Positions 57,915 through 64,000 of a stretch of DNA of 64,000 bases are shown piece after piece (within the stretch, counting starts at the first letter, position 1; every line of letters starts with the position of its first letter). The DNA comes from Photobacterium sp. DA100. Lineage in GTDB: Bacteria; Pseudomonadota; Gammaproteobacteria; Enterobacterales; Vibrionaceae. A model generated the notes under the pieces. It ran no database searches and had not been told where the DNA came from. It saw only the letters and a program-made list of their open reading frames with translations. A program made the translations under genes and the position numbers. The stretch is taken from contig NZ_CP119424.1 in NCBI RefSeq assembly GCF_029223585.1, positions 868,001 to 932,000 on the forward strand, given 5' to 3'.

Positions 57915-58733
57915 TCAGTTGAGTACGGATACGTAGCCCCGCTCTTCGATTAAGCGCTGACCTTGCTGTGAGGTAACATAGTCGACAAATTGCTTGGCGC
58001 TTTTTTTGACTTTCCTTTCTTTGTATAGCATCAAGAATGGGCGAGAAATTTGATATTTCCCTGATTCTAGATTCTCTAATGTTGGTGAGACACCTTCGAA
58101 ATCGAGTGCTTTGATCGAGTCATCAACGGAGCCAAGTGAAACATAGCCGACTGCATGCTTATTGCGCGACACCAAACTCTTAACTGTGCCGTTCGTGTTG
58201 ACGACCAGTACTTGCGGGTTGATATCCGAAACTGTCTGTCCTTCGATTTGTTGGGTAAGGCCTATAAACTCTTCGAAGGAAAACCGTGAGCCTGAAGCAT
58301 TTTCACGGCTAACGACTGCAATTTTCAAATCCGGACCACCGACTTCTTTCCAATTGGTGATTTCACCATGGTAAATTTTTTCGACCTGATTTCTGGTGAG
58401 GTTACTGACTGGGTTATCTTTGTGCACCACCAGGGCAATACCGTCATGGGCAATCGTGACAGTGATGATGTCTGGGTTGATCTCTTCTGGCTTGAGGTAG
58501 CGAGAACTCATGCCCAAATCAGCCACATTTCGTTTTACTGCAGTGATCCCTGCAGAGGAGCCGATTCCTTGCACGTCAATTTGTGTGTCTTTGTGTTCGG
58601 TGGAATAGGTTTCGGCCAATACTTCCACGATATGACTGGCAGATGTTGACCCCGTAATGGTCACGGTTTCGCTGGCTTGAACCGAAAGTGTCCAACTTGC
58701 TATGAGGGCGCACAAAGTGGCTCTGGTAAGCAT
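57915..58733 (-). CDS. PstS-family phosphate-binding protein, 272 aa
   Basis: The signal peptide ends SVQA. The phosphate-binding segments ITGSTSASHI, GIGSSAGITAVKRNVADLGMSSR and SRENASGSRFSFEEF are present. It belongs to the short PstS2-type group found alone in Vibrionaceae. The transporter genes pstC, pstA and pstB and phoU are not next to it. It may work with a system encoded elsewhere or act as a phosphate scavenger or sensor. The start has a GGAGA ribosome site. Confidence 0.88.
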   Translation of the reverse strand: MLTRATLCALIASWTLSVQASETVTITGSTSASHIVEVLAETYSTEHKDTQIDVQGIGSSAGITAVKRNVADLGMSSRYLKPEEINPDIITVTIAHDGIALVVHKDNPVSNLTRNQVEKIYHGEITNWKEVGGPDLKIAVVSRENASGSRFSFEEFIGLTQQIEGQTVSDINPQVLVVNTNGTVKSLVSRNKHAVGYVSLGSVDDSIKALDFEGVSPTLENLESGKYQISRPFLMLYKERKVKKSAKQFVDYVTSQQGQRLIEERGYVSVLN

Positions 58734-58776
58734 TATTTATCTCCAAATTACACCAGAAAATGTTGGCGCTAATCTT

Positions 58777-58794
58777 ATTACTGCTTTATGACAA
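58777..58794 (-). promoter_or_regulatory. Possible PhoB box upstream of the PstS-like gene
   Basis: Read leftward the sequence is TTGTCATAAAGCAGTAAT. Compared with the PhoB direct repeat CTGTCAT-4-CTGTCAT it matches 6 of 7 and 5 of 7 bases with the expected 4-base spacer. It is about 45 bp before the start codon. Confidence 0.5.
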
Positions 58795-59279
58795 TTATGT
58801 GAAAAGTGCGTGCGAGGTAGGAAGGTAAGTGGCCTACGAAATGCAGTGAACGTTACTGATACAGCAAGTTTGTTTATCGCGACAAAGAAAAATGTGCTGG
58901 TGTTTGGCCGCACAGTAGTGGCTGAGCCTTTCTTTAGAGACAGAATATAGTCTGACGTTTATCAAGTGCCAGAAATAAATAAATAGCTCAAAAGAGACAA
59001 AAGAATATCGATAATGTGTTATGAAAAAGCTGTTCATACGTGTTTTTTGAATTTCTATGCGTTTTGTCATGTTTTTGCTATGTCATTGTTGTTCGGAATG
59101 TTAACCCAGTCCCATTTATGGAAACAAAGATTGAGCTCTGGCTGTGGGGTGAACTCTTTGATATATAAAGACTGTAACAAAATATTTCAGTTTACAATAT
59201 TGTAACATTTAAGGGTTTGTGTCTATCATCTGTATAAGTACGTGAGTACAGGGATATGACAACTTGAGAGGTCGGAAAT
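58795..59279. other. Intergenic region between pstS-like and ravA genes
   Basis: About 480 bases. Short open frames on both strands lack codon bias and ribosome sites. A promoter for ravA is expected near 59190-59260. I see nothing else. Confidence 0.45.
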
Positions 59280-60935
59280 ATGCTGACAATGGCAAGAAGA
59301 GCGCAGCCGAATAAAGCGCTAGTTTCTGAAAGGATTCAGAAATTAATTAAAGCGTTATCTAATGGTGTTTATGAACGCGAAGAAACCATAAAGTTATGTC
59401 TTCTTGCTGCACTTGCTGGCGAGAGTGTGTTTCTACTTGGCCCTCCAGGAATTGCAAAAAGCTTGATCGCTAAGCGCTTGATTCAAGCTTTCGATAACAG
59501 CCAGTTTTTTGATTATCTGATGACCCGTTTTTCTACTCCTGAAGAAGTGTTTGGGCCTCTTTCAATCCAGGAGCTGAAAGACAACGGAAAATATGTGCGC
59601 TTGGTTGATGGTTACCTGCCGACTGCGCAAGTTGTTTTTCTCGATGAAATCTGGAAGGCCGGCCCGGCCATTCTCAATACGCTGTTGACCGTGGTGAATG
59701 AGCGTACATTCAAAAATGGCCAAGATGTCCTCCCTGTCCCTATGCGTCTTCTAATTACGGCATCAAATGAATTACCTGAAGAGGACAGCGGGCTTGAGGC
59801 CTTGTATGACAGGATGCTGGTGAGGGTGTTTGTTAACCGTATTCAAGAAAAGCAAAACTTCAAAGCGATGCTGATGGGGGAAGGGCCTAGCATTCAGGAT
59901 TTAGAGCCTGGCCTTGCGATTACCGATGAAGAGTACGAAGACTGGCAGTCACATATCGAGGATATCAAGCTATCTGAGGATATTTTCGAGAAAGTATATC
60001 AGCTCAAAACTATGATTGAGCAGCGTGCGGAAGGTGTCGAAAGTGTTGATGAGCACGAAAGCGAATTGTATATCTCTGATCGCCGGTGGAAAAAGTCGGT
60101 TCGTTTGTTAAAAGCCAGTGCTTTCTATAATGGCCGCGATGCTATTAATCCGCTGGATTTACTGTTGTTGCAAGACTGTATGTGGCACAGCCCGGAGTCA
60201 CGCCATGTGATTAGGGAAATTATCAGTGATTTTGCGATTGAGAAAGCATTCAACCAGGAGTCGGCGCAAATCAGTGCGGCCGATGCCCAAAATATCATTG
60301 ATGAGGTCAACTCGGAAATTGCCAATGAGTTGGCCGTCAACTTCAGTCGTGAAACCATGATGCGCAAAGAGTGGTTCAAATACGATTTCAGTGGCGCACG
60401 CCGATATACGGTGAATCACAATTCACGCATGATCAAGCTTGTTATGTTGCAACAAAATCCATCGGTTTCCGAGCAGGAGAACGGTGATGGCCGTTGGGTC
60501 TATGTTGATGGTGATGACTTTGAGAAAAAGATCAAAACCGGTCAATGTGACATCTATGGCTTTGTCAACAAGAATGCTCACCTTTGCCGGCTTCAGTTTG
60601 AAGTCGACGCCCAGCAGCGTTTGGTGATCAAAGATATCGCTAATCGCTCTGTGTTGGTGGGGATTGCCGGTGACAACGGAATTTCTCCGGAGCAGCAAGC
60701 CCACTGGGTCGCTACGGCGGAAAAGGCGTCTTCCAAAGTGCTTGATGCCGAGCATAGCCTGAAAGTTTCCCGCAGCAGCTTCCATGGGGCATTACCCCAC
60801 AACTTTATCGACCCGCAATTACCTGAGCGTATAGAGCAGAGTTTATCGCAAGCGACAGGATCGGTGCATGATCTGAAAGTGATGGTTGATAAAAGTGTAT
60901 TCCGTATTAGTCATTTGACTGAATACTTTGCTTAG
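59280..60935 (+). CDS. ravA: MoxR-type AAA+ ATPase RavA, 551 aa
   Basis: The AAA+ domain includes Walker A GPPGIAKS (54-61), Walker B VVFLDE (118-123) and sensor region LITASNELPEEDSGLEALYDRMLVRV. A long C-terminal part includes the discontinuous triple-helical and LARA-like regions of RavA. In E. coli RavA binds lysine decarboxylase LdcI and works with ViaA on respiratory complexes and in aminoglycoside sensitivity. No ldcI is present here. It is immediately followed by viaA (14-bp gap), as in E. coli. Confidence 0.94.
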   Translation: MLTMARRAQPNKALVSERIQKLIKALSNGVYEREETIKLCLLAALAGESVFLLGPPGIAKSLIAKRLIQAFDNSQFFDYLMTRFSTPEEVFGPLSIQELKDNGKYVRLVDGYLPTAQVVFLDEIWKAGPAILNTLLTVVNERTFKNGQDVLPVPMRLLITASNELPEEDSGLEALYDRMLVRVFVNRIQEKQNFKAMLMGEGPSIQDLEPGLAITDEEYEDWQSHIEDIKLSEDIFEKVYQLKTMIEQRAEGVESVDEHESELYISDRRWKKSVRLLKASAFYNGRDAINPLDLLLLQDCMWHSPESRHVIREIISDFAIEKAFNQESAQISAADAQNIIDEVNSEIANELAVNFSRETMMRKEWFKYDFSGARRYTVNHNSRMIKLVMLQQNPSVSEQENGDGRWVYVDGDDFEKKIKTGQCDIYGFVNKNAHLCRLQFEVDAQQRLVIKDIANRSVLVGIAGDNGISPEQQAHWVATAEKASSKVLDAEHSLKVSRSSFHGALPHNFIDPQLPERIEQSLSQATGSVHDLKVMVDKSVFRISHLTEYFA

Positions 60936-60949
60936 CGGGAGTGTAAGTT

Positions 60950-62398
60950 ATGCCGGTTTCTGAAGGTCTAAATCTTGCGATGATGCTATCGGAGTCCGGT
61001 ATCATTGATAACGCGGTGCAGGAATTGATGCTGCATAAGCAGTTAATTATTGCAGCCGAATCTAACCCTGGCATCAAGTCTGCGATGAAAAAGCAGATCA
61101 TGAAGTGGCGGGGCCAGGTACAAAAGCGAATTACCAATGTCAGTGTAGAAGAGCGGTTTCATCAGGAAATAGAGCTCTATCAGCAGGCATGCAATTGGCA
61201 AGCGGATCAATTTATTGAAAATGTTGATGATGTGGTTAAGCAGTTGGAAGGACATTCAGCATTCTATTTTAAAGCTAAGACGTTGCTGGAGCGCGACCAC
61301 CAGAAACATAATCCGATGTTCCAAAGTTATTTCTGTAGCCAGTGGCATAAGTATCTCACATTGGCACTGACTGAAGCTCAGCAAATTGAGTTGGAGCAGC
61401 ACAAAGAAAAGTTGTTAGCAGATCTATATCAGCGTATCGAAACCATGCAGCATATGGAGGCGGTAACAGAAGCTGGGGATGAGAAGAAAGCAGGGCGGTT
61501 GTGGGATATGGCCAAGGCTAAATTGACCAAAACCGATGTCAGTACCCTCAAAAATATGGCTCAGTTTTTAAAGAAAAATAGCGGCTTGAAAGAGATAGCT
61601 GAGAAGCTTGGCCGAATGGCGAATGAGGTTGATGATCCCAACAAAGAGCGGGTTCGAGCTGAAGATCTGAAAATGGTTGAGGAGCAAAGTGACAACGTTA
61701 CTGATGATATAGTGGGTATCCACGAAAGTGATGATCTCTCCAAGCTGCTGCCGAACGAAGCGATGTTCTTGGCCTATCCTGAGCTGGAAGTTGTTTTTTA
61801 TAAGCACTTGGTCGATAAGCGTTTGCTCAACTACAAGATGCAAGGTGCCCAGCGTAAGCTGCGCCGGGTGAAGGCATATAAACGCCAGACCAAGCAGGTT
61901 GAACAAGAAAAAGGGCCATTCATTGTATGTATTGATGCATCTGGCTCGATGAATGGATTTCCAGAGCAATGTGCCAAGGCGTTGGCCTATGGCTTGATGC
62001 AAATTGCTTTGGCTGAAGATAGAGAGTGCTACGTCATTATGTTCTCGACGCAGCAAATAACCTACGAGCTGACCAAGCAAGATGGCTTGAGCGAGGTTTT
62101 GAATTTTCTCTCCTATTCCTTTCACGGAGGCACGGATTTGGGGCCTGTTCTAGATCAGTCGATCGAGCTGATGTTGAGTGAAAAGTACAAAAATGCAGAT
62201 TTGATTGTGTTATCGGACTTTATCGCCCCATCCCAGCCTGATGAGATGATGAAGCGCATTGCGAAACTCAAAGAGAATAGGAACCGCTTCCACGCCGTCA
62301 ATTTATCGAAATACGGTAACCCTGAATTGATGACGGTCTTTGACCACTGCTGGTCTTATCATCCGTCAAAATTGGGCCGGCTTTTTAAGTGGAAGTAA
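60950..62398 (+). CDS. viaA: VWA-domain protein ViaA, 482 aa
   Basis: The N-terminal half is helical. The von Willebrand A domain starts near residue 320 with the metal-binding MIDAS motif DASGSMNG and continues with the GGTDLGPVL loop and VLSDFIAPSQP, which supply the remaining MIDAS contacts. ViaA stimulates the RavA ATPase. The family-specific end YGNPELMTVFDHCWSYHP is present. Confidence 0.94.
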   Translation: MPVSEGLNLAMMLSESGIIDNAVQELMLHKQLIIAAESNPGIKSAMKKQIMKWRGQVQKRITNVSVEERFHQEIELYQQACNWQADQFIENVDDVVKQLEGHSAFYFKAKTLLERDHQKHNPMFQSYFCSQWHKYLTLALTEAQQIELEQHKEKLLADLYQRIETMQHMEAVTEAGDEKKAGRLWDMAKAKLTKTDVSTLKNMAQFLKKNSGLKEIAEKLGRMANEVDDPNKERVRAEDLKMVEEQSDNVTDDIVGIHESDDLSKLLPNEAMFLAYPELEVVFYKHLVDKRLLNYKMQGAQRKLRRVKAYKRQTKQVEQEKGPFIVCIDASGSMNGFPEQCAKALAYGLMQIALAEDRECYVIMFSTQQITYELTKQDGLSEVLNFLSYSFHGGTDLGPVLDQSIELMLSEKYKNADLIVLSDFIAPSQPDEMMKRIAKLKENRNRFHAVNLSKYGNPELMTVFDHCWSYHPSKLGRLFKWK

Positions 62399-62435
62399 GC
62401 CGTCCAGTTTGAAACGTTTAGTTGTCTTGGCTTTT

Positions 62436-62460
62436 AGCGCTCTTACGAGCGCTTTTTTTT
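62436..62460. terminator. Terminator after viaA
   Basis: AGCGCTC and GAGCGCT form a 7-bp stem with a 4-base loop and eight T residues on the right. It also overlaps the stop of the convergent gene. Confidence 0.9.
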
Positions 62461-63553
62461 AATGTTCGGCAAAGTACTCGCTGAGAGCGTGACGCCAGCC
62501 TGGACTCTTTCGTATTCTTAATAAGGCTCGGTTCAATTCTTCACGATAAGGGCTGTTGTTTTCGATGACCAAGCCATAATTTTGTTTTTCGAATTGGTAA
62601 GGCAACACCGAGAGTGTTTGATAGTCTCCTTTTTCTTTTCCCTTTTTGATTAAATATTTCAAAACTGCATCGTCGGCGACAATAGCTTCCACTTGGCCAC
62701 TATCCAAGGCTGTGAGTAACTCATCGATATTTTGGTAGGTACGGTGAACAATGCTGTGGCTAGTCAGAAAGAGAGAGGAGGTTGATTTTGACTTTGCTCC
62801 CACGGTGATATTTGCCAAGTCATTGGGACCTTTGATGTCGCTGCTCAGGAGGCCGAGAGTAAATGTACTGGCGAGAATGGCGGTGACACTGGCAATGAAA
62901 AAAGTGGTAAATATGGCGAGGAATACAGTCAAAATACGACCTGTCAGGGTTTTAAATTCGAAGTAGTTAAAGGGGCCTTTTGTAATAAATAATAGCCCGA
63001 GTATAAAACCTTCAATCATCTGGGCTTTGTTCGACCGCATTGAATAAAGTTTATCGTTAACCTTGTGTTCTAGTAAGTAATAGAAGCCGCCAACAAGGCT
63101 GGCAACAATACAGATGAAGCCTAGGACAAGAAGCAGTTTTCTATTGGTTATGATGTTCTTGATGGTCGACAGATGACCTTGTTGCTTAACAGCTATAGCA
63201 AGGTGGGTTTCATAAAACGAGTGTGAGAAATCGAGTATTTCTTCACGCTCGGGTGTTATGGAGATACACGACACGCCGATATTGAGTTTATTGTTACTGA
63301 CATTATTCAGCAGCTCACCTAGCTCATGATGGCTGTATTCGAAATTCAGATTCAGCTCGGCCGCAATTTGTTCCCATAGAAAAATACTCAGGCCTATCGG
63401 AGTTTCTGTTTCACTTTCAATGACAAAAGGAGGGCAATGATAAGTACCAACGCTGACTGATATTTTGTCGGAGGCAAAAGTCGGCAGGGTGACAGCAATA
63501 AGACTACAAAAAAACAGCCACAGAGATAACACAGGGTGACAAACTGCTTGCAT
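62459..63553 (-). CDS. Prokaryotic ionotropic glutamate receptor-like channel, 364 aa
   Basis: A signal peptide (cleaved near TFAS) is followed by ligand-binding lobe S1 (about 30-130). S1 contains the family stretch ISITPEREEILDFSHSFYE, whose Arg103 corresponds to the arginine that binds the ligand carboxylate. M1 spans about 139-161. A pore region (about 178-206) and M2 (about 207-236, FFIASVTAILASTF) follow. Lobe S2 (about 240-362) contains VADDAV. This S1-M1-P-M2-S2 order is that of GluR0-type receptors, and differs from soluble amino acid binding proteins, which lack the inserted membrane segment. Where GluR0 has a potassium-type filter, this protein has TKGPFNYFEFKTLTGR, which lacks GYG. 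Ligand and ion preference are unknown. Confidence 0.85.
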   Translation of the reverse strand: MQAVCHPVLSLWLFFCSLIAVTLPTFASDKISVSVGTYHCPPFVIESETETPIGLSIFLWEQIAAELNLNFEYSHHELGELLNNVSNNKLNIGVSCISITPEREEILDFSHSFYETHLAIAVKQQGHLSTIKNIITNRKLLLVLGFICIVASLVGGFYYLLEHKVNDKLYSMRSNKAQMIEGFILGLLFITKGPFNYFEFKTLTGRILTVFLAIFTTFFIASVTAILASTFTLGLLSSDIKGPNDLANITVGAKSKSTSSLFLTSHSIVHRTYQNIDELLTALDSGQVEAIVADDAVLKYLIKKGKEKGDYQTLSVLPYQFEKQNYGLVIENNSPYREELNRALLRIRKSPGWRHALSEYFAEH

Positions 63554-63839
63554 AGGGTACCCTTACTCTACAGAGAGCTCTAAGTTTGCAATGAGTTAAG
63601 TATAAACATCATGCAAGGTTCACAAGTTTGTCATTTAGCCCTGCTGGTAACTCTTCCTGTTACCTCTCTGTCTGTCAACTATGCTTGCCAATTTTAAGCG
63701 CATTAGCAGCGATGATGCTTAGTCAATGAAGTCAATGAGCTATGCTTATTAACAAAATTGGTTAATACCTTAACGGACACCAATAGTTGGCTTAAATGCA
63801 TGATATCTGTATTACGGCCAACTTTGGCTAGGAGGGTGT

Positions 63840-64000
63840 ATGAAAGTGTTGGCTGTTTTAGCTGCACTCAGCATCTGGTTTTTTAGTCAGCCCGTATTGG
63901 CGCAAAATGTATGGGTGATTGAAATTTCCGGAGGAATAGGGCCGGCCACCAGTGATTATGTGTCACGAGAAATTGAGCAGGCACACAAAGAGCAGGCCAG
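63840..64000 (+). CDS. NfeD-type membrane serine protease, N-terminal fragment
   Basis: ATG 63840 follows AGGAGGG. A signal peptide (ending PVLA) precedes QNVWVIEISGGIGPATSDYV and REIEQAHKEQA. This resembles the ClpP-like N-terminal domain of the long NfeD (COG1030) proteases that partner stomatin-like proteins. The gene runs off the right edge after 53 visible residues. Confidence 0.75.
   Translation, partial: MKVLAVLAALSIWFFSQPVLAQNVWVIEISGGIGPATSDYVSREIEQAHKEQA

Noticed and set aside
58834..59205. Short open frames on both strands between the pstS-like and ravA genes
   Set aside because: They overlap one another, lack ribosome sites, and show cysteine/histidine-rich or AT-driven composition typical of chance frames.

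Overview
The window reads as chromosomal DNA of a marine gammaproteobacterium of the family Vibrionaceae, most plausibly Photobacterium or a close relative. This is inferred from gene content, not from a marker gene. The indicators are a TtpC-ExbB2-ExbD2-TonB2 cluster, GlyGly-CTERM trypsin-like proteases, an ycdZ-like DUF1097 gene, RavA-ViaA, an LpxR-family protein and a compact branched-chain amino acid degradation island. No rRNA, tRNA, insertion sequence, prophage or CRISPR array was seen. Gene density is high and most convergent genes are separated by clear hairpin terminators.

Layout. 1-3.4 kb: a truncated ORF, an unknown exported protein, a lipoprotein, a histidine kinase without an adjacent regulator, and a small protein with a possible Cys-His-Asp triad. 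3.6-10.9 kb: a Fur-type box, a TonB-dependent siderophore receptor and the six-gene TonB2-type energising operon (DUF3450, TtpC, ExbB2, ExbD2, TonB2, TPR). 11-16 kb: an EF-G paralogue with an unusual small-ORF/hairpin leader, a GNAT acetyltransferase, an unknown small protein, an envelope protein of unknown function and another small protein. 16-28.9 kb: a divergent leucine/valine/isoleucine catabolic island. The liuR-liuA-liuB-liuC-liuE operon faces left. Thiolase, mmsA, acyl-CoA dehydrogenase, enoyl-CoA hydratase, 3-hydroxyisobutyryl-CoA hydrolase, mmsB and SDR face right. Paired LiuR-type palindromes lie between them. The biotin-carrying subunit liuD is absent.

29-38.5 kb: a secreted alkylsulfatase divergent from a LysR regulator, a Nudix hydrolase, a GGDEF protein with a broken signature, a lipoprotein hydrolase, galE, a YjdF-like protein and a DEAD-box helicase with a consensus CRP site upstream. 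38.5-41.7 kb: the bkd operon (E1 alpha, E1 beta, E2), which makes the branched-chain acyl-CoAs consumed by the liu and valine genes; it has no E3 gene. 42-47.4 kb: a small lipoprotein, a CDF transporter, a 35-residue membrane peptide, nagZ, ycdZ, and a CysG-like siroheme protein whose methyltransferase domain is vestigial. 47.7-52 kb: an RND efflux pair. 52-54.6 kb: two tandem GlyGly-CTERM proteases sharing a 71-bp identical 3' block. 54.9-64 kb: a DUF5718 protein, an LpxR-like lipid A deacylase, a sulfurtransferase, a stand-alone PstS-like protein with a possible Pho box, RavA-ViaA, a protein with the architecture of a prokaryotic ionotropic glutamate receptor, and the start of an NfeD-type protease gene.

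The most interesting items are the glutamate-receptor-like channel with a divergent pore, the EF-G paralogue leader, the missing liuD, the vestigial SUMT domain, the homogenised protease tails, the short membrane peptides and the possible papain-like protein. All function calls rest on motifs and recall of families; no database search was possible.
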